NCBI GenBank assembly: GCA_954871525.1
Contig: OX940865.1
Location: forward strand, 12,228,606 to 12,292,605
Source of the DNA: Parietaria judaica
Lineage: Eukaryota; Streptophyta; Magnoliopsida; Rosales; Urticaceae
Reading direction: 5' to 3'
DNA length: 64,000 bases
In this document: in pieces, positions 43,558-58,884 of the stretch
Layout of the letters: each line of letters starts with the position of its first letter
Position numbering within the stretch: the first letter of the stretch is position 1
Notes under the pieces: model-generated
Database searches by the model: none
What the model saw: only the letters and a program-made list of their open reading frames with translations
Told to the model about the DNA's origin: nothing
Position numbers and translations under genes: made by a program

Positions 43558-44740
43558 TCATCGTGGCTCTGTCGGTTCGCGTTGTTGCTTCGCTTGTCCG
43601 GAGAGCTTCTTTTGCAAGTCAACGTTCGATATTCGCTCGGCCTCCAATGCTCTTTCAAGCTTTTAAATACAGAACGGGGAATAAGCGAATCAAACATTGC
43701 CATATTCGAAGATGGTCAACGGGACGATTGGTGAAAGAAAGATAAATTACCTTCGCTGCCCTTGTGCTCCATTCTCCAAGTATCGCTCTTAATCTTTCGT
43801 TCTCTTCGACGTACTGTTTTGATGGAAAACGCCGAGTTCAGATAGAGTAATAAGGATTAACCAACAATTAATAACGAGTAATTAGCGGCAATCGCCTAAT
43901 TTTTTTGTTATTTGTGCACTTTTGACCTTCGAATATTATTTTGATTTACTTTTAGCCACATCAAACTTTCATTTTGGGGCATAATACGCATTTTATTTTA
44001 GGAGTATTAATAAACAATTATTCGAACTCTATTTACGATAGTTAACATCATGTAATTAATAATTCATTGGAAGTACCTGATTATTGGTTGTCCGCACTCG
44101 TTGAATCTCGTTGTCTCTCTCGGCCAACAACGACCGAGCACGCCTTAGTTCTGACTGTATTTGATTCATCTGCAAATATACATTTAACACTTTATTCGAG
44201 TCCCTTACCAATGAAAAAAACGTTCGTGATTAAAGCGAAGCGATTAAGTAGTTTTTTTTCTTCTTATTACCTCGGCGGCGAGTGTTCGTAATTCTCGATC
44301 ACGAGCTGACAGCAAATGTGCAAGATCAACCTGAGGACGACAGATAAATGAAGAAACATGCTTGATGATTCAACATTAATAATTAAAATTCGGTTCACCG
44401 GGAACCAAATAAAATAGCCACAACGTCCAATCTTGTGGAATTTTATGATATTTATTGACTTCTGGATGCGTTAAATTATAATTTCTTGGTCATTACAAAC
44501 TCAGTAATATTAAAAAATCGATTTAAAGATATAAAAGATCATGAAAGTTTTCTTTTCATTAAAATAAATATATGGCACACATTAAAAAATCGGTATTAAC
44601 GAGTTTCCATTAAAAATAAACCCAAAAGTCTGGTTCCGGTAAATAGCAAAAAGTGGAGCCTGGAAAACCGGGTTTAAAAATCACCTGAGGTGTGCTTCCA
44701 TCATCAGACTTCTCATATTTTCTTAAGCACTCTTAAGCAC
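43558..44740 (-). pseudogene. 3' half of an unidentified coiled-coil protein gene, five exons
   Basis: Minus-strand exons with GT-AG junctions, all phase 0: about 44740-44685 (ends KYEKSDDGSTPQ), 44330-44271 (VDLAHLLSARDRELRTLAAE), 44169-44077 (MNQIQSELRRARSLLAERDN...), 43813-43751 (YVEENERLRAILGEWSTRAAK) and 43659-43558 (LERALEAERISNVDLQKKL... then stop). The joined peptide of about 120 residues is a strong heptad-type coiled coil rich in Glu, Arg and Leu. I do not recognise the family. The upstream part ends at about 44750, where LINE-derived sequence begins, and the copia element sits 100 bp past the stop. It may be a fragment, or the 3' part of a gene whose 5' exons now lie beyond the inserted DNA; no more exons were found up to 46 kb. 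Function is unknown. Confidence 0.6.
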
Positions 44741-44759
44741 TACTCGGTTCGGTCGGGTT

Positions 44760-45799
44760 ACCGTCTTGAGAGGGCGGAGTCTCGAGAGGGTCCCTCCAGT
44801 TCCTTTTGTGTGGAACAACATTGGTGGAAGAAATTATAGGGTCTCCAAATCCCACCCAAGGTTAAACATTTTGTGTGGCGAGCGTGGAACGAGGCTTTAC
44901 CTACGTTCGGTGCTCTTTGGGGACGCGGTGTGGAGTGCCTTCCTTTTTGCAAGTCTTGTGGTGCGTTGCCAGAAGATACGAATCATGCGGTGTGGTCGTG
45001 CGTACGGGCTCAAGCTCTTTGGGAGTGTTCGTCCTTGCACAAATGGGCAGAGAAGGCGGCACCGGTTCCTTTTCGGGAACTTTGCTTGAGGGCTTTTAAC
45101 GCTCTATCCACGACGGACTTGGAGCTTTTTTGCGGGATCCTCTGGGCGACATGGTCCGACAAAAACTTAAGGCTCTTCGAGAACCATGTCAAATTGCCAG
45201 AAGTGTGGATTGAGGAGATTGTGTGCTGGTTTGCTAGTTTCAAAAAATGCACTAGCGGCACGGAGAGTCCGACCTTAGTTCGGCCTTCTACACTTCAGGG
45301 GTGGTCAGGGGCGGTCAGGGGCCGAAGACGGAGGGGTCAAACTCAACGTCGATGCAGCGTGGGACAAGGATGGGGTAGTAAGAGACAACCGAGGAAGACT
45401 CCTCGGGTTCACGGCAACATCCATGGAGAAGTTAGACTCGGTCTTATCCGCGGAATGCTTTGCGATACGTCATGGCCTCCATTTCATCCTTGAAAGGGGT
45501 TGGAGAGTGTTGGAGGTGGAAACCGATAGTTTACGTGCAACCCGACTTGTCAACGGGAGAAGTCTTAATTGTGTCCAAGGCCCAATTGTAGCGAACATTA
45601 GAAACTTGGCTAGTGTGGTTAAGTATCGTTGGGCTCCTCGTTCATGCAACGAGGCGGCGAACTTTGTAGCTCGATCTCGGGTTACGGGCCGTATCTCCGA
45701 CATGTGGTCGTGTGTATGCCCGGATTGGCTTGTAAGCACTATCCTTAGGGACTTAAATCCCGTTCATCAATACAAGGTTCTATTTCGTCAAAAAAAAAA
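44760..45799 (+). pseudogene. 5'-truncated LINE (non-LTR) remnant: RT zinc-binding and RNase H-like ends
   Basis: The first part (44873 to about 45290) reads ALPTFGALWGRGVECLPFCKSCG...NHAVWSC..AQALWECS, the zinc-binding domain found at the C-terminus of plant L1-type reverse transcriptases (CX2C...HX4C). After a frameshift near 45290-45330, a second frame reads KLNVDAAWDKDG, then SAECFAIRHGLHFILERGW and SCNEAANFVAR, the RNase H-like domain that follows in many plant LINEs. A 10-A tail at 45790-45799 marks the 3' end, so the strand is plus and the 5' part is missing. No reverse transcriptase core is present. A target duplication could not be fixed. Confidence 0.8.
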
Positions 45800-46067
45800 G
45801 TAAAGTTTGGTTTTGAAGTCGTTGACTTCGGTCTCTGCTCTCTGGTTTCGCTGACTTGGGAAAATATGGCGACTTCAGATCATGGCAATTTACGAAATTA
45901 GTAGCTTCGAGATTCAACAAGTATCATTGACTGTAGCGAGTGACTTCGGACTTGGATGGCAGAGATCAAATAGCTTCCAAAATTCTACGGTAATCGCAAA
46001 CTTCCATTGGAAATTCGAGACTCGATATAGCCGAAGTATCTTCAGATTCGAGATTCTGTAGATTCGA
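45800..46067 (+). promoter_or_regulatory. Upstream region of UreF
   Basis: Short GACTTCG-type repeated words (45820-45960) are the main structure. No clear TATA box. The promoter is inferred only from position, since the preceding LINE tail ends at 45799. Confidence 0.35.
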
Positions 46068-46778
46068 GTGATAATGGCAGAGGCAAAAGATGCGGAAACG
46101 GATTCGAACCAGGACTGGAACGAGTGGCAACTCTTGGATTCGATTCTCCCGACCGGAGGCTTCGCTCACTCGCTGGGCGTGGAAGCCGCGTGCCAAACGC
46201 GCTTCATCTCCTCCCAAGAGGACCTCCAAAAATTCATCATCCACCTCCTCGACAACACCGCCAGCCTCCTCCTCCCCTTCGTCGCCGCCGCCGCCCAATC
46301 CCCGGACCCCGCCTCGCTGCACCGCCTCAACCGAATGCTCGACGCCACCCTCACCAACGAGGTGGCCCGCAAGGCCTCCGCCTCGCAGGGCTCGGCCCTC
46401 ATGCGCGTGGCCGCCGCCGTGTTTTCCCACGACGCGCTGTCGCTCAAGGAGTTGCGGTCATCCTCCGTGACGGCGGGCAACTTCCACCACGCGACCGCGT
46501 TCGGCCTCGTCTGCGGGCTCGTCGGGATGGGCACTCTGCGCGCGCAGCGGGCCTACGTGTTTGTGACGCTGCGGGACGCGCTGTCGGCGGCCACGAGGCT
46601 GAACCTCGTGGGGCCGCTGGGCGCCGCGGTGATGCAGCGGCGGATCGCGGGCGTCGCGGAGGGGATCGTGCGGAAGTGGATGGGGCGGCGCGTGGAGGAC
46701 GCGTGCATGGTTGCGCCTCTGCTGGAGACGCTTCAGGGGTGTCACGCGTACTTGTTCTCTAGGCTGTTCTCCTCTTAA
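46068..46778 (+). CDS. UREF: Urease accessory protein UreF
   Basis: Intronless frame of 236 codons; the start is either ATG 46068 or ATG 46074, both followed by AEAKDAE. Recognisable UreF features: WQLLDSILPTGGFAHSLGVEAA near the N-terminus, a helical body, and near the end LNLVGPLGAAVMQRR and a final helix. UreF joins UreD and UreG in the cytosolic complex that delivers nickel to the urease active site, a step in urea nitrogen recycling. The length fits plant UreF (about 240). The gene is strongly GC-rich in third positions, unlike the neighbouring exons, although plant genes vary widely. The preceding DNA is LINE remnant, so its promoter is short. Confidence 0.93.
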   Translation: MIMAEAKDAETDSNQDWNEWQLLDSILPTGGFAHSLGVEAACQTRFISSQEDLQKFIIHLLDNTASLLLPFVAAAAQSPDPASLHRLNRMLDATLTNEVARKASASQGSALMRVAAAVFSHDALSLKELRSSSVTAGNFHHATAFGLVCGLVGMGTLRAQRAYVFVTLRDALSAATRLNLVGPLGAAVMQRRIAGVAEGIVRKWMGRRVEDACMVAPLLETLQGCHAYLFSRLFSS

Positions 46779-46789
46779 TTAATTCCTTT

Positions 46790-47447
46790 CATAGTTTCTT
46801 GTTATCGAATGAAATGATTATTTATGAATAAATTGACGTGTTTTAGAGCGTTGATCATTTGAAGAAAGCAAAAGAAATCTTACTCCTTATAATAGATAGA
46901 TACAATTGATAATGTCGGCAAACTAGTACCGCAAAAGTGAGTAGTTTATCACTCTCTTGTTGTTTTCACACCATGTCATCACGGCTTGGAATGTGAGCGT
47001 AGATGCGCTAGTGACGTCTAATGCTAAATACTGAAATTCAAACAAACGACGGATTCTTGCTTGTTTACGAATCGAGAGAGCTGCAATATATACGGCTGCG
47101 AACGTCAAGCTCGTCCGTGCTACGTCAGTGCCTTACATATAACCATCGCCGGGGACATCAACTTCTAGTTTCGAGCATAAACAATATGATTCCATCAAAC
47201 TCCAAATCTCTTATATATGTCGACTTTTCATTGTATAAGTTCAAACATAATTTGAAAATATCTGAAACAAAATGTGTCATATAACTCAAACGCTAATAGC
47301 ACTTTTTGGGCCTTAAAAGCAGGGACAACTGAAGTTTCGACCATGAAACCCTTAAACCATACGTTTGGGCTTAAAATGGCTCAGCATAAACCTCAACGCA
47401 CTGTAGTGGTATATTGATAATTTTCTTACGCTGTTGATGTTGTGAGA

Positions 47448-47492
<45 letters not shown>

Positions 47493-47870
47493 GTAGTTAA
47501 AGGCTTATTAAGCAAATGGTAATTTCGGAAAATTCACACGATTTCTTCGTCTCAAATAGTCTTGATTGGAGTGAATTAGATTTGCAATCTGCAAGTGGAC
47601 ACTCTCACATTGAGACTATATAAATTTTGTTTCAGTTTTCGCTTTGATTTATTTAACGTTTTCCGAGCTGGTGAATTGCGGTGTCAAGTCAAATTCGAAA
47701 CCAGATCTTTATATTAGTGAAACTGTATATCCACACAACATTCCCGAATAATGCAGCCACTTCCATTTTTAGGCTGCTTCAAACGGTGTGGTGAACAACC
47801 CCCTTCTATGCTCCTTAGTTACAATCATCATCTAACTGAAGCAGACTCTTCAGAGTTCACTCCCCAACGG
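46790..47870. other. Intergenic between convergent UreF and GH9 genes
   Basis: Contains an (AT)n tract at 47449-47487. A 61-codon minus-strand frame at 46923-47108 has no recognisable domain and is probably chance. Confidence 0.5.
47449..47487. repeat. (AT)n microsatellite
   Basis: Uninterrupted AT repeats. Confidence 0.95.
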
Positions 47871-51280
<3,410 letters not shown>

Positions 51281-51503
51281 TCATGCATGCCCCTTTAATA
51301 TCATGTTGTGTACAAATAGCCCTCGGAATTCAAAACCTTGAGATAAAATGAGTTGAAAAACCCTAGAGAAAATAAAATGTGCGGATTCGGGCTTTTGATG
51401 TTTGTTAGAGTTATTTCCGAGGTTGCTCCTCTAATATTCGTGTAGAACTCCCGAAAACCGTAGTACGTTTAAAAGATTACTCTTCCGCCCGTACATGACC
51501 TAC

Positions 51504-52078
51504 TAGGGGTGGCAATTCGGGTTGTGTGTCGTGTTCGTGCCGGGTCTTAACCGTTTTTCACTTATTTTGTCTAGACCCAGACCCGCCCCATTTATTAATC
51601 GTGTTAGAAGACGAGACCCAGACCCGCCCCATTCAAATAACGTGTTTATTGTGTCTACCCGTTTAACCCAATTAATAGATTTATTTATTTATAAATGATA
51701 AATTAATTCAATTTATACTCATTTAACTTAATTTATTTAACTATATTATCGAAGATTTTAAAAAATTTCAAGTAAATTTTTATGTTCATCAATCGTAAGA
51801 CGTAATTAATAAAATAAAAACATAAATGTCATATATAATAAGTTTTAAAAAATTTAGTAACATATATAAAATGGAGAAAATGTAGCTTTTTACTCTTTAA
51901 TCGTATCTAATTATGTCCAATCGTGTTATCGTGTTCGTGCCGTGTTTACCCGTTATTTAATCGTGTAAATCGTGCTCGACACGGTTGGACCCATATCCAT
52001 TTATAGTAGACCCAGACCCGTTTAAATCGTGTCGTAACCGTTTCGTGTTTCGTGTCCGGTCTCAAATTGCCACCCCTA
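51504..52078. mobile_element. hAT-type non-autonomous element, 575 bp, 8-bp TSD
   Basis: Perfect inverted ends TAGGGGTGGCAA / TTGCCACCCCTA are bounded by the 8-bp duplication TGACCTAC (51496-51503 and 52079-52086). The ends contain repeats of CGTGTTCGTGCCG, AGACCCAGACCCG and GTTTACCCGTT in opposed orientation, like subterminal repeats, with an AT-rich core. Its terminal six bases match those of the element at 12768. The inner repeats differ. Confidence 0.93.
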
Positions 52079-52086
52079 TGACCTAC

Positions 52087-54927
52087 ACCCTTGTAGTATT
52101 ATGTTAGAAATGTTTATCCGCGCCACTAAATATTTGTATCCTTTTTACTCTTTTACGAAACTATGATAAAGGCTATTCTTGAGATATATTTTTTTCTTCT
52201 TAATTTCGAGTCATAAGCGTGTAACTCTAATATTATAGGGATCAACAATGATAAATACTCTTTCTTTTGACTTATTCTGAGTTCTTTTATTTTAGGGTAT
52301 ATATTTTCACAACAAATATAACTAACATATTCCCTCGTAAACTGATATTATCCTGTTGGGTCCAAGATTTAGCTTTTCACTTTTGTAAATAGTTAGTGCA
52401 CTATAAACTGTAGTAATACTAATAACTAATTAACCAAAAAATGCTATTTTATATTTCTTTAACCAATTAAAGATTTTTAATTAGCAAATGAAGCCCCACA
52501 ATGTCTCTTTCTAAATGATTGTGGGCTTCGGTCAAACAGAAAAACGCATTAGTGGAGAATTACCTAAAAACTAACAAAAGCAAACCCTAATCTCGATGCA
52601 TATATCACGCCAATAACAACCTTTAAAGTGATTTAAAGTCTCTCTCTAAAAATTCAAATATTGTCCAACCAATATACATAGAAATAGAATATATAGGCAA
52701 TTTCAAACGTTAATATTAAAAAAGGCTACAAAATACAATTAAGCTTGTAATAATAATGTCAGCTACGGCTAGATAAATCTTCAATCATTTTTAATTATTA
52801 TTTGACAATCCCAAGCCGAATCCCCAATTTTTTCGGCATTAGTAGTTCTCTCTTATTTATCTTCAAACTCTTATATTTATTTAATATTTTTTTTCCTATA
52901 CTAGTAATTCATTATGGTGAAGTTGTATTTCATCGTAGTCTTTTAAATAATTTTTTCATAAATTAAGCACGTAAATAATAATAGGGCTAAATGTTAGTCA
53001 GATGTTATAAAGAATGTTAATCTGAACTTCTTGTTCTTAGAAGATCTACTTTATAGCACATATCATTTGCTTACAAAGAGGTTAATATTATAATAATTGC
53101 GTACTTATATACAAGTTCACTCCAAAAAAGATTTGCACCACATGAACTAATCTTCAGTTCAGGCTTGTCACATGTATTTATTAGTGATGGCGATTGGTAC
53201 CTAAATATGGCGCTTCGTTGATCATGTACATATACATAATTTTATATGTTTACACATAATAATGATGAAAATTGAGAACATATAGCTGATTTTGAAAGCA
53301 AAGGATGAGAGTGAGTCATCCAAAAGTAGTTTTAATACTGTTTTTGGGCATATGTTTTGTTCATGCTTGACCATCTAAAATGAATAATTAATGCCTCGTT
53401 GGTGGGAAAAGCAACTTAGTCCCTAAGGCTGAGATTTGGGGTCACTTAATGAGCCTCAAACTATGAACAAACCAATAAAAAGAAGAGCTTTTTCTTGAAT
53501 TATGTCACAAGCACAACCTTCCCTTTGCATTTTGTCAAAACTCAAGTATAAAAGTGGAGGCGTTAATGGCGTTAATTATAAATTAGGATTATCTCCCAAT
53601 GCTTTAGGACTACGACTTTAGATTCCCTCTATTGGGCGTGGACTATAATCTTCTTTACTTTGGTTCTTTCTTTACATAAACTCAGTATTGATATATATAA
53701 ATCAACAGGGATATTTATGGTATAACAATCTAATTTTACACTAAGTATGTCAGTATATTTTTAATTGATTTTAATCGCCAATAAACTAATAGCCAATGTA
53801 GAGGTCCAATTCTGATATCGAGTTAATGTCTGTTGAGTTAAAGACACATGTCCATCTTTAACTTAATAAAAATGTTGAATGATAGTTATTTTTGGAGTTT
53901 AATTATAGACGTACGTACACAAATTCTTCAAGTAATAGACCTAATTGGGCACTGATGTAATTGGATCTCAATATCGTGTTATGATCTTTAGGTATTATTA
54001 GTGCTAAAAAAAATGAGAATATGCCGGTCCACTTAATATATAATTTAGATATTCTATGCTGTAAATATTCAAAATTCGAATAACACAAAGAAATTTCTAA
54101 TTTTTTTTTCCAATTTTAAGAAATTTAATACCAATCAAAACCTTCGTTTTTTTGCCATTTTAACTCAATGTCAATTGTCAAGTAACATGTCCTTATTTAT
54201 TTAAGAATAATTGGTGGAAATCGCTCTTAACTTTATTCATTACGCACTTTGTCAATTTAAATTTATCTTTTTTTTTTCATTATTGATTTTCCTAATAAAC
54301 TTTAATTTTGATGGAATGCGATCACTCTAAATTGTATATATTATAAATTTGCAAAACAAAGAGCATTTCACGTAACCACGTTATTAGAAAACAATATTAT
54401 TATTCTTTTTACTTTATATCAACAGTCATAAATAATAACTTTTCCCTTAAATCACAAGGGTAACTCCACTACATACATCTCGAAGACGTCACGAGTTCAA
54501 ATTTCATGGAACACAAATGCGTACTCCTTTACATATTGTAAACTTGGTCAATAATGCACCCGTTCTTACACTGAATATATCTAATAATACGAGTGTGTAT
54601 TGTAACCTTAGTCGATAGTGTTACCCCATTTAAAAAAAATCACATGGGTAACTTTTCAATATTATTTTATCAGTTTTATAACAAAAAAGTATTCTAAATC
54701 TAAACCTATCAAATTTAAATATTGCCGAAATTTAACGTTAAAATTGTGCTTTTTGTTTTGTTTTTTTATAGATTGAGAGAATGACAATATCCTTATTATT
54801 TTGTTTGGCTTAAGATCAACGTGAGCACGTCCTTGCCTTCAGACAATTCATGATTTTTTGTAATTTGTTTTTTGAATATTGTGTCGCATAAAATCATAAA
54901 ATTATTATATTATTGCAAAAGCCAATA
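52087..54927. other. AT-rich intergenic desert
   Basis: No gene, no splice-consistent frame, no clean repeat boundary. Local A/T runs. Confidence 0.5.
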
Positions 54928-55033
54928 CTTGCGAATTGGGGTTTTAACTTCATGAAAAGAGAAATTTTCACTGTGAAAATTTTAAACAGTGAAAATTTTT
55001 CTTTTCATGAAGTTGAAACCCCAAGTCGCAAAG
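54928..55033. repeat. Long imperfect hairpin, about 46-bp arms
   Basis: The left arm begins CTTGCGAATTGGGG and runs to CACTG. The right arm is its near-perfect complement, ending CCAAGTCGCAAAG, with about 4 mismatches and one bulge. The loop is about 12 bases. It lies directly outside a Mutator-type element but is separate from it. It could be a tiny foldback transposon or a miRNA-like precursor. Neither is shown. Confidence 0.8.
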
Positions 55034-55127
55034 AAATTCTATCTCCAAAAACCTCAATAGTTGTTGGCTTGAAGTTTAACTATTGGATTGTCAAATTTTC
55101 ATGTGGTAGTCTCTAATTATTTAAAAT

Positions 55128-56245
55128 AGGTAATTAGCAGCATAAATGGCCAAAGTTTTTGAATTCCCTTAGGCATGATGTCAATGCCAAAAAACGACGG
55201 CAAAAGTCCCCAATGTGCGTTAATCACACTAATCGCAAAATTTCATCCAACTAATTGGATGACTGTTAGTCAACTGATGATGTGACAGTGTTGACCACCA
55301 CGCAGACATTTACATGGCATGCCACGTCATTTTTAATTTATTTCCCACGTTATTTTTTTTGCAATTCTTTTACGTGGCCCACTTTTCTTCTCGCCTTCTA
55401 CCGTTGACACGTGTCCATTCTCTCTTTCCCACACTATGACATGTGCCATCCAAATAACTAGCCTTTTTTTTTTTTTGCTTTTGTAAGGTTGAAACCCAGA
55501 ACCCAAAGAAATAAAATACTAAACCACCGAAGTTATTTGGTGACAGATTGTATTGAATATGACAATTTAAATAGCAAACATATTAAGAGATTATCAAGAT
55601 AAGTATAATTAAATAAACGTGATTGGCATGCCAAGTAGACCACATTATCTAAAGTTTGGTTTTAGTTGGACTTTATCAAGATAAGTATAAAAGTTCTCAA
55701 CAATCAAAAGATTTTACGTTAGTCGAGTCCCATTATTCATTTTTTAAAAATTTCTATAGATTTATGATCATCATGTTTATTAACTAATCATAAGAAGCTA
55801 GCTACAGTAGCTATGCTAAACTCATTTTATTTATTTAATTAGTCGTGATATTGTTAATAAATAGATAATTTTATTTCATATTTATTTTACTTTATTAAAT
55901 TATCATAAGATGTAAGTATTTAAAACTTATAAGTAGGATAATATATACAATTTTAGTAGTATTTTCAGCCAGTACCCGAAAATAAACTTATAAGTAGGAT
56001 AATATTTACAACTATAGTAGTATTTTCAACCACTACCCAAAAAAATTACGGATAATAATCAAAAAAATATCTCACATATTAAGGGATATGTTTGCTATTT
56101 AAATTTTTTAAATCCAATACATTTTGACACCAAATACGTTTGATCTAGTAATTTAGTACTTTGTTTATCTGGGTTTGGTCATGGGTTCCAAAATATAAAT
56201 ACAAAATATTTTGGTTACTTATTTGGATGACACGTGGGACAATGT

Positions 56246-56284
<39 letters not shown>

Positions 56285-56592
56285 TACACGTGGCAACGTT
56301 GAAGAGGGCGAGAAAATAAGTAGTCCCCGTAAAGAAATTGAAAAAAACAAGTAAAATAAAAAAGATGTGGCAAATTTTTTTAAATAAAATGACATGGCGT
56401 GCCACGTAGATGTTCGCGTGTCAATCAACACTGCCACATCACTAGTTGACTAACAATCATCCAATTAGTTGAATGAAAATTTTACAATTAGAGTGATTAG
56501 TGCACATTGGAGACTTTTGCCGTCATTTTTAGGCATTGGCATCATGCCTGAGGGAATTCGAAAACCTTGGCCACTTATACCGCTAATTACCC
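55128..56592. mobile_element. Mutator-type non-autonomous element, 1465 bp, 9-bp TSD
   Basis: The ends are long inverted repeats of roughly 230 bp, reading inward GGTAATTAGC(A/G)G(C/T)ATAA(A/G)TGGCC, then TTTTTGAATTCCCTTAGGCATGATG on the left and a close copy on the right. They run on to GATGTGACAGTG and TGGCATGCCACG blocks. The element is bounded by ATTTAAAAT at 55119-55127 and 56593-56601. The interior is AT-rich with a (GA)n tract near 56250-56281 and no transposase. It fits Mutator-like features, and it is the longest such element here. Confidence 0.88.
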
Positions 56593-56609
56593 ATTTAAAA
56601 TGGTCAGTA

Positions 56610-57592
56610 ACACTTTTTCTAAATGCATTTTGATTTTTATTATTTAGATTTTAGAGTATTGTTAAATCTATATAAAGTCGTGCATTTTCTTTCATTTTAA
56701 TAATTTGGAGTGAGTTGATGCGTTTTTCTTCATTGTATTTGAAATTCTCACTTGACTCGTACTTACTACTTAACTTAATACAACAATAAAATTATAAACA
56801 CTACACGGTCCAATAAACTTGGATCACTAAGACAAAATGATTGAAGACAGTTTATAATGTTTTGTCATCAATTAGTTTCGCCAACGACACTTGCAAAATG
56901 ATTAGTGCATGTAATTAATGACCTTTTCTTGACTCGCTAATAAACAGCCGTTAAATTAGGACATGTTCAGTTTCTAAACTACCCCCTGATCTTTGTTTTT
57001 AGTAAGCTTCTACCCCTCTTAATTTTGTTTATTACAGCCTAGTCCCTCTTGAACTTCACAAACAATATTATGTTCCCTTCAAATTTGTTACTTCTAATTA
57101 TTCGCTTGGTGTTTGTATTTTGTTGCATGATACCGATTTCATACTGCTCTAATGAAATTAGATGGGAGTTTCATACCCTGTTATGATGTTATTTGGTATA
57201 CAAATACATTTCTTTAAGAACGCTTAATTATGAACTTTTTTTAAAACATAGTAATTATTTTAATCTTATCAAGAATATTTTTCAATTTTTTTTAAATATA
57301 TAATTTTAATGATGTCATAGCAATTAGGTATTAATGTACAAAAAATTAAACACAAATCGATGAAACATTTGTTCGTTTTTTTTTTTTTCAAGTTGAGAGG
57401 GGTATAATACTCAAAGTATTGGAGGCGCTCACGCCAATGACTCTTCGTTAAATTACTTTTTTTTTTCTTTTTCTAGTTAATATTTCTAACGCAACTTGTG
57501 AAAGCTTGAAAACATGCCTAAAGATATAATAGAGCTTTATTTTGACCAAAACTAACAAGCCATTAACAATCTTCAATTCAAGGTTTTAAATA
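56610..57592. other. AT-rich intergenic DNA
   Basis: No gene or boundary seen. Confidence 0.5.
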
Positions 57593-57764
57593 CCGCTTGC
57601 CGATGTCGTTTCGCACTTTTCATTTTACGGATATATCAATTATCGATGGGTATCTCGATAGGTAAGTCGATGGGTATGCCGATGGATATATCGTTTCGCA
57701 TATCCTCGAAAAAAGATTTTTGATGGGCATGCCGATGAATATTCGAGAAATTTAATACCTTGCT
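57573..57764. mobile_element. MITE copy A (CAAGGT termini), hAT-like
   Basis: The ends read CAAGGTTTTAAATACCG and, complemented, CAAGGTATTAAATTT. Flanks CTTCAATT and CTTCAATC form an imperfect 8-bp duplication. The body repeats GATGGGTATGCCGATG-like words. A closely related copy lies at about 59167-59323. Confidence 0.65.
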
Positions 57765-58355
57765 TCAATCTACGTTAACTTGACTTGTACATGATTTGTT
57801 CATGAAGATAAACTATTGCTTGTTTCAGCTTGAATGAGCACTTTGATTTCGTCTATGGATATACCTTGAGATTTTGATCGCATCGGTTCTACGCTTTTTG
57901 ATGCATTGCATTGTCGATATTATAAATTATCCAAAACAACTTCCATGCTTGCAAAACAATATATACCTACAATATTACAATACGTATATGAACTTTGACT
58001 ATAGAGGAATCGTAATGTTAATGTATATATTTCCATGCATTACGTTACTTTGCTAGTTGTTCATTATGATCCATTTTTCATAATATATGCCCGCTTGTGT
58101 AAGTTAATGATTTTCTTTGTCAAAATTTTCACATCGATCACTATACGCATAGAAAACCTTTTCGTGTACTCAATTATTATTGATTCCAATTTTTTACTAT
58201 TGTTTTTATGAGTGACATTATTCATTGTATAAGAACAAATGATATAAGAACAAATGACAATGTCGATCAAGATTACATGATATATTTACAATACAGACTT
58301 AAAGAAGAGGACATAATTTCTCTCTTAAAGGGATGTTAGAAATTAATATTTTAGA

Positions 58356-58586
58356 CAGTGGCGGGAGCACACTCAAGGGTGGGGTGGTTGAAACCACCCC
58401 CCAAAAAAAAAAAATAGTGTAATTATGGTATAGTTTTATATAATTTTAGTGTAAATACATATAAAATTTTACCTCAACCCCCCCTAAAGTTTCTCTAAAA
58501 TGTGTATATAACCCCTTCAAGTGCAATTTTTGACAAAAAAAATTAAATCTAACCCCCCCGAGATGAAATTCCTGGTTCCGCCACTG
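58356..58586. mobile_element. hAT-type MITE, 231 bp, 8-bp TSD
   Basis: The ends start CAGTGGCGG and, complemented, CAGTGGCGGAACCAGG, the well-known hAT terminal style. They are bounded by the 8-bp duplication ATTTTAGA (58348-58355 and 58587-58594). C-runs on both sides are opposed. No coding capacity. Confidence 0.92.
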
Positions 58587-58884
58587 ATTTTAGAGATTAA
58601 ATACGGCATGGCATGCATCATGCAACAAAAAAGTTCTCTTTAATTATAGTACATTTTGAGCACATTTGAAACGTCTTGAGATATCTACGCGTGAGAATAC
58701 CACAAGCTTATGTCAATAATTTCGGACAACAGAAAGACGATGTGAAGAAGGCACGTACGTAGGCAATCATGATCATTTACGAAAAATTGAGAGTGTTTGA
58801 GCGAGAGTGTTTTTCGCTTTGAGACTGTAATTCTTTCATTTAGTTGAGACTTAGAATAAAATAAAAAACTGAACTGTTATTTCA

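Noticed and set aside
46923..47108. 61-codon minus-strand frame with hydrophobic and basic residues
   Set aside because: No domain, no splice context, and no recognised family. Likely chance.
54470..54510. ACGAGTTCAAATTTC-like word resembling a tRNA B box or SINE promoter
   Set aside because: No matching A box at proper distance and no cloverleaf. Probably chance.
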